From Clostridium sp. (lineage in GTDB: Bacteria > Bacillota > Clostridia > Clostridiales > Clostridiaceae): a DNA stretch of 63,095 nt. The stretch's first letter is position 1. The number at the start of each line of letters is the position of its first letter. The stretch spans positions 1-63,095 of the forward strand of contig SVCK01000039.1 in assembly GCA_015058375.1 (NCBI GenBank), read 5' to 3'. Shown here one piece after another: positions 28,170 to 37,351 of the stretch. Under the pieces are notes generated by a model that saw only the letters and a program-made list of their open reading frames with translations, was not told the DNA's origin and searched no databases. The position numbers and the translations under genes were made by a program.

Positions 28170-29831
28170 TTAATATTTAAATACTGCCCCTGTACTTGCA
28201 GATGTAACAAGCTTAGAATATCTTGCTAAATATCCATCTTTAACCTTTGGTTCAAATGGTTTTAAGTTCTTTCTTCTTTGACTTAGTACTTCTTCTGATA
28301 CCTTTAATTCCAGTTTTCCTTTATTAATATCTATAGATATCACATCTCCATCTTCAACTAAGGCTATCAAACCACCTTCAGCTGCTTCTGGTGATACATG
28401 TCCTATTGATGCTCCCTTAGTTGCCCCACTAAATCTTCCATCTGTTATAAGAGCAACATCCTTATCTAATCCCATACCTGCAATTGCTGATGTTGGTGAT
28501 AACATTTCTCTCATTCCTGGTCCTCCCTTAGGACCTTCATATCTAATAACAACAACATCTCCAGCAACTATCTTTTTTCCAGTAATTGCATCAATAGCTT
28601 CTTCTTCTGAATCAAATACCTTAGCTGGTCCTTCATGAACAAGCATTTCAGGTGCAACTGCTGATTTTTTAACAACAGCTCCATCAACAGCTAAATTTCC
28701 TCTTAATATTTGAATTCCTCCAGTTGTCATATATGGATTATCTATTGGTCTTACTATTTCATAATTCAGTACTTTCTTTCCTGCAATATTTTCTCTTTGA
28801 GTTTTTCCTGTAACAGTTATACAATCAAGATGAAGTAAGTCTTTCTTAGAAAGCTCATTCATAACTGCTCCAATCCCACCAGCTGCATATAAATCTATTA
28901 TATGAGTTTGAGATGCTGGTGCTAAGTGACAAAGATTTGGAACTCTTTCAGAAACCTGATTTATAATATCTAAATTTATTGGAACTTTTGCTTCATTAGC
29001 AATAGCAGTTAAATGTAATACAGTATTCGAAGAACATCCTAATGCCATTTCTACTGATAAAGCATTTTCTATTGATTCACTAGTTACTATATCTCTTGGT
29101 TTTATATCTTTTTGTAAAAGATTCATAACTGCCATACCTGCATGTTTTGCAAGTCTTATTCTTTCTGAATAAACAGCTGGTATAGTACCATTTCCAGGCA
29201 AAGCCATTCCAAGAACTTCTACCAAACAATTCATAGAGTTAGCTGTGAACATCCCCGAACATGATCCGCATGTTGGGCATGCATTATTTTCAAGTTCTTT
29301 AAGTTCATGTTCAAGCATTGTACCATTTTCAAAAGCCCCAACACCTTCAAACACTGTAGTCAATGAAACATCTGTGCCTTTAAACTTACCTGGAAGCATT
29401 GGCCCTCCACTTACAACAACAGACGGTATATTTAATCTCATAGCTGCCATCATCATTCCTGGAACTATTTTATCGCAGTTAGGAATTAAAACTAATGCAT
29501 CTAAAGCATGAGCTTTAACCATACATTCAATACTATCTGCTATAAGTTCTCTTGTCACTAAAGAATATTTCATTCCTTCATGCCCCATTGCAATACCATC
29601 GCAAACACCTATTGTCGGAAATACTAATGGTGTTCCCCCATTCATTAATACTCCTTTTTTAACTCCTTCAACGATTTTATCTAGGTTAACATGTCCTGGA
29701 ATTATATCATTTTGAGATGTTACAACACCGATTAAAGGTCTATCAATTTCTTCATCCGTTAAACCTGCAGCTTTAAATAACGATCTATGCGGTGCCTTTG
29801 AAGGTCCTTTTTTTACAACGTCACTCCTCAT
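28170..29831 (-). CDS. ilvD: Dihydroxy-acid dehydratase
   Basis: A protein of 553 residues starting [23 protein letters not shown], the standard IlvD N-terminus. Iron-sulfur cysteines are seen in NCDKIVPGM and [15 protein letters not shown]. It dehydrates the dihydroxy acids made by IlvC to the 2-oxo acids of valine and isoleucine. It starts 6 bp after leuB ends. Oxygen sensitivity of the cluster fits an anaerobe. Confidence 0.96.
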   Translation of the reverse strand: MRSDVVKKGPSKAPHRSLFKAAGLTDEEIDRPLIGVVTSQNDIIPGHVNLDKIVEGVKKGVLMNGGTPLVFPTIGVCDGIAMGHEGMKYSLVTRELIADSIECMVKAHALDALVLIPNCDKIVPGMMMAAMRLNIPSVVVSGGPMLPGKFKGTDVSLTTVFEGVGAFENGTMLEHELKELENNACPTCGSCSGMFTANSMNCLVEVLGMALPGNGTIPAVYSERIRLAKHAGMAVMNLLQKDIKPRDIVTSESIENALSVEMALGCSSNTVLHLTAIANEAKVPINLDIINQVSERVPNLCHLAPASQTHIIDLYAAGGIGAVMNELSKKDLLHLDCITVTGKTQRENIAGKKVLNYEIVRPIDNPYMTTGGIQILRGNLAVDGAVVKKSAVAPEMLVHEGPAKVFDSEEEAIDAITGKKIVAGDVVVIRYEGPKGGPGMREMLSPTSAIAGMGLDKDVALITDGRFSGATKGASIGHVSPEAAEGGLIALVEDGDVISIDINKGKLELKVSEEVLSQRRKNLKPFEPKVKDGYLARYSKLVTSASTGAVFKY

Positions 29832-29837
29832 TTTTTA

Positions 29838-30917
29838 CTACATCTCCTTTATTTTATCCATTACTAATTTCCCCATTTCAACAGTTCCAACTTTCTTCAT
29901 TCCTTCGCTCATTATATCACCAGTTCTATATCCATCTTGAAGAACTGCTAAAACAGCATTTTCTATTGCACTAGCTTCTTTTTCTAAATTAAAACTATAC
30001 CTAAGCATCATAGCCCCTGAAAGAATAGTAGCTAAAGGATTTGCTATTCCCATCCCTGCAATATCAGGAGCACTTCCATGAATTGGTTCATACATACCTA
30101 AAGTTCCTTCTCCAAGTGATGCAGATGGTAACATTCCTATTGATCCTGTAACCATGCTAGCTTCATCTGAAAGTATGTCTCCAAAAATGTTCGAAGTTAC
30201 TATAACATCAAATTGACATGGGTCTTTTACTATTTGCATTGCAGCATTATCAACATATAAATAATTCAATTCCACTTCTGGATAATCCTTAACCATTTCA
30301 TCTAAAACAACTCTCCAAAGTCTTGAACTTTCAAGAATATTAGCTTTATCAACACAAGTCAATTTTTTCTTTCTCTTCATTGCTGTTTCAAACCCGATTT
30401 TTGCAATTCTCTTTATTTCATTTACATTATACCTTTCAGTATCATAAGCAGATTGAACTCCATTAACTACTTCTCTTCCTCTTTTTCCAAAATAAATACC
30501 ACCAGTTAATTCTCTAACTATTGCAATATCAATTCCTTTATTAACTATCTCTTCTTTTAAAGGCGATGCATTCTTAAGTGGTGCATATAATGTTGCAGGT
30601 CTTAAATTACAGTAAAGACCTAATCCTGATCTTAGTCCCATAAGAGCTTGTTCTGGTCTCACCTTTGCATCTGGATTATCCCATTTTGGTCCTCCAACAG
30701 CTCCTAAAAGTACTGCATCCGCTCTTTTACAAATTTCTAATGTTTCTTCTGGAAGTGCAGTTCCAAACTTATCTATTGCACATCCACCAGCCATTGTACG
30801 AGTATATTTAAATTCATGCCCAAATTTTTCCCCAACTACATCTAAAACTTTTATTGTTTCTTCTACTATATCTGGACCTATACCGTCTCCAGCAATTACT
30901 GCTATATTCCATTTCAT
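29838..30917 (-). CDS. leuB: 3-isopropylmalate dehydrogenase
   Basis: A protein of 359 residues of the isocitrate/isopropylmalate dehydrogenase family. [20 protein letters not shown] begins the mature protein, with GGGGG 11 bases upstream of ATG 30917. The Mg/substrate region is [13 protein letters not shown] and the NAD-binding end is [18 protein letters not shown]. It oxidises 3-isopropylmalate in leucine synthesis and, in this operon context, presumably also 3-methylmalate to 2-oxobutyrate in the citramalate route to isoleucine. Confidence 0.95.
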   Translation of the reverse strand: MKWNIAVIAGDGIGPDIVEETIKVLDVVGEKFGHEFKYTRTMAGGCAIDKFGTALPEETLEICKRADAVLLGAVGGPKWDNPDAKVRPEQALMGLRSGLGLYCNLRPATLYAPLKNASPLKEEIVNKGIDIAIVRELTGGIYFGKRGREVVNGVQSAYDTERYNVNEIKRIAKIGFETAMKRKKKLTCVDKANILESSRLWRVVLDEMVKDYPEVELNYLYVDNAAMQIVKDPCQFDVIVTSNIFGDILSDEASMVTGSIGMLPSASLGEGTLGMYEPIHGSAPDIAGMGIANPLATILSGAMMLRYSFNLEKEASAIENAVLAVLQDGYRTGDIMSEGMKKVGTVEMGKLVMDKIKEM

Positions 30918-30946
30918 ATCTTTTACCCCCAATTTTACCTTATTGC

Positions 30947-31432
30947 TTATTTTGATTTTATATATCCAATTAATCCATCATTATCAATAATTCTTTGCAT
31001 AAATTCTGGAAATCCTTGTCCTTGATAACTTTCATTCTTTGTTAAATTCTTAATTACACCTGTCTTGAAATCTACTTCTAATTCGTCCCCTGCTTCAATA
31101 GATTTAACTGCTTCATCACATTCAAGTATTGGAAGTCCAATATTAATTGAATTTCTATAAAATATTCTTGCAAATGTTGATGCTATAACACAACTCACTC
31201 CAGCTGTCTTTATAGCAAGTGGAGCATGTTCTCTTGAAGAACCACAACCAAAATTCTTATTTGCAACTATTATATCTCCAGCTTTAACATTTTTAACAAA
31301 ATCCATATCTATATCTTCCATACAGTGTGCAGCAAGTTCCTTTGGATCTGAAGTGTTTAAATATCTTGCTGGAATGATTACATCCGTATCTACATTATCT
31401 CCATATTTGAATACTCTACCTTTAACGCTCAT
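30947..31432 (-). CDS. leuD: 3-isopropylmalate dehydratase, small subunit
   Basis: A protein of 161 residues starting [25 protein letters not shown], the archaeal/clostridial short form of the aconitase swivel domain. The substrate loop [12 protein letters not shown] is intact. It pairs with LeuC, 13 bp upstream, and shows the relaxed-substrate type also used for citramalate in related operons. Confidence 0.94.
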   Translation of the reverse strand: MSVKGRVFKYGDNVDTDVIIPARYLNTSDPKELAAHCMEDIDMDFVKNVKAGDIIVANKNFGCGSSREHAPLAIKTAGVSCVIASTFARIFYRNSINIGLPILECDEAVKSIEAGDELEVDFKTGVIKNLTKNESYQGQGFPEFMQRIIDNDGLIGYIKSK

Positions 31433-31445
31433 TATTTTCTACCTC

Positions 31446-32708
31446 CTACACTGTTTCTGGATCAGTAATTTTACCTGTTATTGCTGATGCAGCTGCTACT
31501 GCCGGACTTGCTAGATAAACTTCTGATTCTACATGTCCCATTCTTCCTACAAAGTTTCTATTTGTTGTTGATACACATCTTTCTCCTTTTGCTAAGATTC
31601 CCATATGTCCACCAAGACATGGTCCACAAGTTGGAGTAGATACTGCAGCTCCCGCTTCAACTAAATCTTTGATTATTCCTTCTTGTAATGCCTGAAGGTA
31701 AATCTTTTGAGTACCAGGAATTATTATAGTTCTTATATTTTTATTTGTTTTCTTTCCTTTAAGAATATCTCTAGCAATTCTTAAATCTGAAATTCTACCA
31801 TTTGTACAAGATCCAATAACAACTTGATCTATTTCAATGCCTTGAGCTTCATCTATTGTTCTAGTGTTATCTGGCAAATGCGGAAATGATACTGTTGGTC
31901 TTAATACACTTAAATCTATTTCATAAACATCATCATATTCTGCATCTTCATCAGCTTCAAACTTCTTCCATTCTCTTTTAGTATGTTCTTTTAAATATTC
32001 CTCAGTCTTATCATCTACTGGAAATATTCCATTTTTACCACCAGCTTCAATAGCCATGTTGGCCATTGTAAATCTATCATCCATAGAAAGATATTGTAAT
32101 CCATCTCCTACAAACTCCATTGATTTGTATAGTGCTCCATCAACACCAATCATTCCAATAATGTGTAGTATAATATCTTTCCCACTTACCCATTTAGCAG
32201 GTTTATTCTTAAGAACAAATTTCAAAGCAGATGGCACTTTAAACCAACATTTACCTGTCGCCATACCAGCTGCCATATCTGTCGATCCAATACCTGTTGA
32301 GAATGCTCCAAGTGCACCATAAGTACAAGTATGTGAGTCTGCTCCTATTACAACATCACCAGCTACAGCTAATCCTTTTTCAGGAATTAAACAATGCTCT
32401 ATTCCCATTTCACCAACTTCAAAGAAATTTTCAATTTCTTTTTCATGTGCAAATTCTCTTATGTATTTAACTTGTTCAGCTGCCTTTATATCCTTATTAG
32501 GAGTAAAATGGTCTGGAACTATTGCTATTTGACTCTTGCTAAATACTTGTTTATTTGCACCAAATTTCTTAAACTCAGTTACAGCAACTGGTGTTGTAAT
32601 ATCATTTCCTAAAACTAAATCAAGATTAGCCTCTATTAATTGTCCTGCTTTAACGCTTTCTAATCCTGCATGTGCCGCTAATATTTTTTGTGTCATTGTC
32701 ATACCCAT
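31446..32708 (-). CDS. leuC: 3-isopropylmalate dehydratase, large subunit
   Basis: A protein of 420 residues, the shorter LeuC/HacA-type aconitase form. The three cluster cysteines are in SCTNGR and TCGPCLGG, with [23 protein letters not shown] earlier. With LeuD it isomerises 2-isopropylmalate, and probably citramalate, to the 3-isomers. The start at 32708 ([10 protein letters not shown]) is chosen because GGGAGATG lies closest; the internal ATG four codons later is an alternative. Confidence 0.94.
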   Translation of the reverse strand: MGMTMTQKILAAHAGLESVKAGQLIEANLDLVLGNDITTPVAVTEFKKFGANKQVFSKSQIAIVPDHFTPNKDIKAAEQVKYIREFAHEKEIENFFEVGEMGIEHCLIPEKGLAVAGDVVIGADSHTCTYGALGAFSTGIGSTDMAAGMATGKCWFKVPSALKFVLKNKPAKWVSGKDIILHIIGMIGVDGALYKSMEFVGDGLQYLSMDDRFTMANMAIEAGGKNGIFPVDDKTEEYLKEHTKREWKKFEADEDAEYDDVYEIDLSVLRPTVSFPHLPDNTRTIDEAQGIEIDQVVIGSCTNGRISDLRIARDILKGKKTNKNIRTIIIPGTQKIYLQALQEGIIKDLVEAGAAVSTPTCGPCLGGHMGILAKGERCVSTTNRNFVGRMGHVESEVYLASPAVAAASAITGKITDPETV

Positions 32709-32723
32709 TATTTAATCATCTCC

Positions 32724-34322
32724 CTAAAAATATGTTTTTACTTTCTTCTCTATATCTTTTATCAATTTATATTCTATAGAATCAACTAATGCTATCCAGC
32801 TAGCTTTAATCAAATCTCTTGATACTCCTACTGTACTCCAACTTTCTTTTCCATCTGTAGATTCTATTAAAACTCTTACTTTTGCATTTGTAGCACTTTC
32901 CGAATCTAAAACTCTTACTTTAAAGTCTACAAGTCTTACATCACTAAGCTGTGGATAAAAAACTTCTAATGCTTTTCTAAGTGCCTTATCTAACGCATTA
33001 ACAGGGCCTTCCCCTTCCGCAGCACTTATTTGTTCCTTTTCATCAACAGTAATATTTATCATTACTGTTGATGCAAATCCTTTAGTTTCATCTGAAAATT
33101 GTTCTGTAAATACCTTAAAATGATTAAGCTTAAAAAATGGTTTATATTTTCCCATCATTTTTCTCATTACAAGTTCTACAGTCCCCTCTGCACCTTCAAA
33201 TTGATAGCCTTCATATTCTAATTCCTTTAGTCTATCCGTAATTATTTGAATTTCCTTACTATCTTTAGATACATTAGGGAATATATCTTTTATCTGAGAT
33301 AAAATTGTACTTTTTCCACTAACCTCTGAGATTAAAAATCTTCTCTCATTTCCTATAGTTTCAGGTTTTACATGTTCATAAGATTTAGAATCCTTACAAA
33401 CTGCATCTATATGCATTCCACCTTTATGAGCAAATGCTGAATTGCCAACATACGGAGAATCATCTTTTAATGTTATGTTTGAAATTTCTGCTATGAATCT
33501 AGCAACACTTGTTAATTTAGAAAGGTTTTCTTTGTCTATTGCATCAATTCCAAGCTTTAATTTTAAAGTTGGAATTATTGCACTAAGATTTGAATTACCA
33601 CATCTTTCACCAGTACCTATAAAAGTTCCTTGAATGTGATCTGCCCCTGATTGTGCTGCCACGATTGAATTAGCAACTGCCATTCCAATATCATCGTGAC
33701 AATGTATTCCTACACTGCCCCCTACATTGCTTATTGCATCTTTTACTATAGTTTCAATTTCATTTGGAAGAGTCGCTCCATTTGTATCACACAAAACTAC
33801 AGTTTTAGCCCCTGCCTCTTTAGCTGTTTTTATTGTTTGAATTGCATATTCCTTGTTTTCTTTATACCCATCAAAGAAATGTTCAGCATCAAATATTACT
33901 TCTTTTCCCCTTTCAGCTAAAAAGCGTATTGTATCATCTATCATATTTAAATTTTCTTCTAAAGTTGTTTTTAATATCTCTTTTACTTGAAAGCCCCATG
34001 CTTTACCAAATATTACAACTACATCTGTATCTGCTATTAAAATATTTTTTATATTAGTATCATCTTTTACTTCTTTTCCTGGTCTTCTCGTTGATCCAAA
34101 AGCTGCAACTTTTGATGTTTTTAATCTTACATCCTTTATCCTTTTAAAAAATTCCATATCTTTTGGATTTGATCCTGGATTTCCAGCTTCTATATATGCG
34201 ACTCCAATATCATCTAAGACTTTGACTATCTTAATTTTATCTTCTACAGAGTAAGAAATCCCCTGCCCCTGAGCCCCATCTCTTAAGGTAGAATCAAAGA
34301 TGCTTATATTTTTATTGGTCAT
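32724..34322 (-). CDS. cimA: Citramalate synthase
   Basis: A protein of 532 residues of the DRE-TIM metallolyase family. The opening IFDSTLRDGAQGQGISYSVEDKI is the citramalate-synthase form of the LeuA signature (DSTLRDG...G), and HCHDDIGMAVANS carries the metal-binding His residues. The C-terminal third is the LeuA-type allosteric dimer domain. It condenses pyruvate and acetyl-CoA to (R)-citramalate, so that LeuCDB can make 2-oxobutyrate without threonine deaminase. It lies 38 bp after ilvN. A pure 2-isopropylmalate synthase is the less likely alternative; no second synthase is in the window. Confidence 0.9.
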   Translation of the reverse strand: MTNKNISIFDSTLRDGAQGQGISYSVEDKIKIVKVLDDIGVAYIEAGNPGSNPKDMEFFKRIKDVRLKTSKVAAFGSTRRPGKEVKDDTNIKNILIADTDVVVIFGKAWGFQVKEILKTTLEENLNMIDDTIRFLAERGKEVIFDAEHFFDGYKENKEYAIQTIKTAKEAGAKTVVLCDTNGATLPNEIETIVKDAISNVGGSVGIHCHDDIGMAVANSIVAAQSGADHIQGTFIGTGERCGNSNLSAIIPTLKLKLGIDAIDKENLSKLTSVARFIAEISNITLKDDSPYVGNSAFAHKGGMHIDAVCKDSKSYEHVKPETIGNERRFLISEVSGKSTILSQIKDIFPNVSKDSKEIQIITDRLKELEYEGYQFEGAEGTVELVMRKMMGKYKPFFKLNHFKVFTEQFSDETKGFASTVMINITVDEKEQISAAEGEGPVNALDKALRKALEVFYPQLSDVRLVDFKVRVLDSESATNAKVRVLIESTDGKESWSTVGVSRDLIKASWIALVDSIEYKLIKDIEKKVKTYF

Positions 34323-34360
34323 TAAAGTTGCCCCCCCTTTAAAATCGCCAATTGCAAATT

Positions 34361-34873
34361 CTATTCATTTTCAGTATAACTTGTTATTGTCTTATCTCCT
34401 CTTTCAAGAGCTGTAACCCCTGTTCGTACAAGTTCCTCTATGCCATATTCATCCATAAGTTTAATCAATGCAGATATCTTACTTTCATCCCCAGTTAATT
34501 CAATTGTTAATGTATTTACTGATAAATCAATTATCTTACATCTAAATATCTTAACAATCTCATTAATATCAGCTCGCTTATCTGCACTTGCTTTAACTTT
34601 AATCAATACAAGCTCTCTATAAACTGAATTATCAGCTTTTAAGTTTATAACTTTAATAACTTCTTCTAATTTATCAAGTTGTTTCGTAACCTGTTCTAAT
34701 ACATCATTATCACCTGTTATTGTAATTGTCATTCTTGATAATTCTTCATTATCTGTTTCCCCAACTGTTAAGCTATCTATGTTATAGCCTCTTCTTGAAA
34801 ATAATCCAGCAATTCTACTTAGAACGCCTGATGAATTCTGTACAAGAACTGATAATACATGTTTTTGCTCCAT
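34361..34873 (-). CDS. ilvN: Acetolactate synthase, small (regulatory) subunit
   Basis: A protein of 170 residues with an N-terminal ACT domain (LSVLVQNSSGVLSRIAGLFSRRGYNIDSLTVGET) that binds valine for feedback inhibition, followed by the second ACT-like half. The start ATG 34873 has AAGGAGGGGG upstream. It is the first gene of the operon, immediately behind the T-box leader, while its catalytic partner ilvB is the last. Confidence 0.95.
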   Translation of the reverse strand: MEQKHVLSVLVQNSSGVLSRIAGLFSRRGYNIDSLTVGETDNEELSRMTITITGDNDVLEQVTKQLDKLEEVIKVINLKADNSVYRELVLIKVKASADKRADINEIVKIFRCKIIDLSVNTLTIELTGDESKISALIKLMDEYGIEELVRTGVTALERGDKTITSYTENE

Positions 34874-34925
34874 CTCTCCCCCTCCTTATTTACCAAACGG
34901 AACATTTTACATTTTTAATAAAGTA

Positions 34926-34971
34926 TAAAAAAAACCACCTTTATAATGATATATGTATCATAAAAAGTGGG
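34926..34971 (-). terminator. Attenuator (leader) terminator of the ilv/leu operon
   Basis: A stem of about 15 bp with small interruptions (CCACTTTTTATGATA with TATCATTATAAAGGTGG) followed by eight U residues, ending 50 bp before ilvN. It is the terminator of the T-box leader: its 5' arm begins in the ATCCCAC that would pair with the T-box sequence in the antiterminator. Confidence 0.85.
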
Positions 34972-35215
34972 ATAAAACTCCGCCTAAATATAACATAATC
35001 GGTTCTAACAAACCCTTACATATAACGGATGCTCACCGGATATCGCTTACTCACAATGCTATAAGCAAAGTTTTCTGGATTCAGCTCAGGAGTGATACCT
35101 ATTTAACTAAAAGTTGTCAGTTCACACCAACCACTGACTCTCTGTATACTTTATCTTATTAAATAACCTTCTCCATCTTAGCTTTTAAATACTAGGAAAT
35201 ATTCTCTTTTACTTT
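34926..35215 (-). promoter_or_regulatory. Isoleucine-type T-box riboswitch leader, T-box core apparently missing
   Basis: On the minus strand the leader shows ACAGAGAGTCAGTGGTTGG followed by a complementary ACTGAC arm (distal stem I with AG bulge), then GGTATCACTCCTGAGC, where AUC (35096-35094) sits at the specifier position and reads isoleucine. GTGAGTAAGCGATATCCGG and CATCCGTTATA follow as the stem III-like region, and then the terminator. At the place where AGGGUGGNACCGCGG is expected the sequence is TTTAGGCGGAGTTTTATCCC. This reads as the normal flanks with about 8-9 bases removed, including the UGGN that pairs with the tRNA acceptor end. Confidence 0.82.
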
Positions 35216-35221
35216 AGTAAA

Positions 35222-35250
35222 ATTTTACTATCCAAATTTCATAAAGTCAA
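35222..35250 (-). promoter_or_regulatory. ilv/leu operon promoter
   Basis: TTGACT and TAAAAT separated by 17 bases on the minus strand; transcription would start near 35215, about 340 nt before ilvN. Upstream to 35478 I see only AT-rich sequence. Confidence 0.7.
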
Positions 35251-35478
35251 CCTTTAAACATTAATTTTACAATTTGAATATTTTAATACATTCTTTCAAT
35301 ATTTTTTGTTTAAATTGTTAAAAAAAGAGTGACTTTTTTAATAATTTATCACCTCAAATCTATTTGCACTAACATTATATTTTATTCTTCATTAGTTTAT
35401 TAACATTTTTTCAATCAACTCTTTTTCTTATATTATTTATTCTATTCATCCTGTTCTTAAAATATAATTTTCTATATA

Positions 35479-35527
35479 TAAAAAATACTCTTAGTTCATT
35501 TCTTAAAAATCTTCTAAGAGTATTTTT
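35479..35527 (-). terminator. Terminator of the ABC-2 permease gene
   Basis: A 13-bp stem (AAAATACTCTTAG and complement) with an 18-nt loop and a run of U residues on the minus strand, directly after the permease stop codon. Confidence 0.82.
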
Positions 35528-35539
35528 ATAAATTTTAAT

Positions 35540-36682
35540 TTAAACTAAAATCAAACTGAATATAGTCATAGTTATAAAAACAATCAAAGAAATAACATAT
35601 TTTCTAGGATGCTTCCATAAATCTTGTTTTGTCTTCCATTTCAACAATGGGAATTTAATTTCAAGAACATATGCACTAATTGATTCTAAAATACACAATA
35701 TAATAAATGCAATTACATTGTAAATCACTATATTATTTTCAAAAATAGTATTTAAAATTAATATAAATAAATTAACAAATACAAAATAACCTATAAGAAA
35801 TTTCCTATACATGTTCCATACTCCATTACTCTTATCTGAAAGCATATCTGCATGTTTTCTAAGAGATAAATCTGATGATAACATAGTTAAAACAGGAGTG
35901 TCTACAGCTCCAACAGCCCAAGTCAAACTCCATCCTATATAATTATCCATTTTCATAAACACTAAAAATATAATTATCCCTAAAAGCAATGCTATATTAA
36001 TAACATATATTTTTTCACTTATCATAACTTTTAAAAAATAATTAATGTTAAATTTTGATTTATTAAAACTATATTTGTTCTTTCTTATTATAGCTATAAA
36101 AATACTATCTGTACTTAAAATACTAGCTAAAACAATAAAGCTTGATCCCAATATCATTAACATTTTAAACCAAATCGCTGCATTCAATCCAAAAACGACC
36201 ATATTGCTAGCCAAAACCAAAGCAACAACAATAAACTGCACTTTACTTTTTCTATTTAATATTATAAGCATCCATACATTTATTAATATACAGAATATAG
36301 ATATCAAACTTACCAAACATATATTTTGCAAAACATTAATTCCACTAAAATAAACTAATATAATTAGCAATGAAACACGTTCTAAAAAAGATACTATTAT
36401 TAAACTTAAAATGAATCCCAAAAGAAAGTTGGTCTTTTTTATAGGAAGGGAAATATAATTTTTAACTTTTTCATATAAAGAATATGTATAAATAGTATAA
36501 GCTGTTGAAGTTAAAATTGCTAAAGCAGCAAAATAAGGTATAAACTTCTCATTAAATCCTACCCCTAAAAAATCTTCAAATATATTAGAAATAATAAAAA
36601 CAAATATACAAATAAATAACACATAATTCTTTACTTTCTTCATGCTTAACATATCTTTAAGAAAAATCTTAGTTGATATCAT
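35540..36682 (-). CDS. ABC-2 type membrane permease, unknown substrate
   Basis: A protein of 380 residues, very hydrophobic, with about ten predicted membrane segments. Its start ATG 36682 lies in the last codons of the ATPase gene (14-bp overlap), the usual pairing of an ABC-2 exporter. I recognise no substrate signature; such pairs export peptides, antibiotics or lipids. Because the partner ATPase has lost its Walker A region, the permease may be without an energising subunit. Confidence 0.72.
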   Translation of the reverse strand: MISTKIFLKDMLSMKKVKNYVLFICIFVFIISNIFEDFLGVGFNEKFIPYFAALAILTSTAYTIYTYSLYEKVKNYISLPIKKTNFLLGFILSLIIVSFLERVSLLIILVYFSGINVLQNICLVSLISIFCILINVWMLIILNRKSKVQFIVVALVLASNMVVFGLNAAIWFKMLMILGSSFIVLASILSTDSIFIAIIRKNKYSFNKSKFNINYFLKVMISEKIYVINIALLLGIIIFLVFMKMDNYIGWSLTWAVGAVDTPVLTMLSSDLSLRKHADMLSDKSNGVWNMYRKFLIGYFVFVNLFILILNTIFENNIVIYNVIAFIILCILESISAYVLEIKFPLLKWKTKQDLWKHPRKYVISLIVFITMTIFSLILV

Positions 36683-37217
36683 TTAACCACCCTTCCAGTA
36701 AATCACGAACTTTATCACCAGATTCGAACTTATAAGACTCTATCTTTCCTTCGTTCAATACTAATAATTTATCACAAGTTTTTTCAATACTTTCAGCTAT
36801 ATGCGAGCTCATTAAAACAGAACCATATTTTTTATATTCTATAATTTCTTTATACAGATACTCTGAAGCTAAATAATCTAGTCCATCTAATGGTTCGTCT
36901 AATATTAACAATGGCAATTCAAGAGCAAATCCAATAATTAAAAATGCTTTTTTTCTATTTCCAGTGGATAAGTCCTTAAAATAATAATTTAAATATTTTT
37001 CAAATCCAAATCCCTTTACTAATTGACTCACACGCAAATCATCTAATTTCTTTTTATAAACTCTTTCAATGAAAGTTTTATATTCATTAAATGACCAATA
37101 AGAAAAAGCTTGTTCTTCTGTAAAAACTGTATATCGCTCTTTCTTCCATGTAATATCATCAAATTTTATGCCTTGATTGTTTTTAGTTAAATAACAACTC
37201 CAAATATCAAAAACATA
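36669..37217 (-). pseudogene. ABC transporter ATPase remnant lacking Walker A
   Basis: The open frame covers 182 codons and matches the second half of an ABC ATPase: a Q-loop/helical segment (TVFTEEQAFSYWSFNEY...FIERVYKKKL), a degenerate signature LSTGNRKKAFLI, Walker B LLILDEPLDGLD and switch-like SSHIAES. The first 60 codons of the frame have no start codon until a TTG at 37037, and a stop lies just upstream (37220-37218). The roughly 120 bp between there and the glmM terminator contain no GxxGxGKS motif. The 5' part of the gene has been deleted, perhaps leaving the original start as ATGGATAAAATG near 37245. Confidence 0.75.
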
Positions 37218-37300
37218 TTATGAAAAAAATAACATTTTATCCATTATAACACATTTGCGATCAAAATTTATTATCTTAATGTATTATTTTATTGCAAAAA

Positions 37301-37339
37301 CAAAAAGATGATTTCTAACTACTTAGAAATCATCTTTTA
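37301..37339 (-). terminator. glmM terminator
   Basis: A 15-bp perfect stem (AAAGATGATTTCTAA and complement) with a 4-nt loop, followed by TTTTTGTTTTTG on the minus strand, 13 bp after glmM. Confidence 0.88.
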
Positions 37340-37351
37340 TGAATTTTATAA

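Noticed and set aside
34953-35162. A plus-strand open frame of 69 codons across the ilv leader
   Set aside because: It is antisense to the T-box leader, and its sequence is explained by the structured RNA; no ribosome-binding site is seen.
35215-35340. Possible CodY box upstream of the ilv promoter
   Set aside because: AT-rich stretches such as AATTGTAAAATT match the CodY consensus too poorly to distinguish from background.
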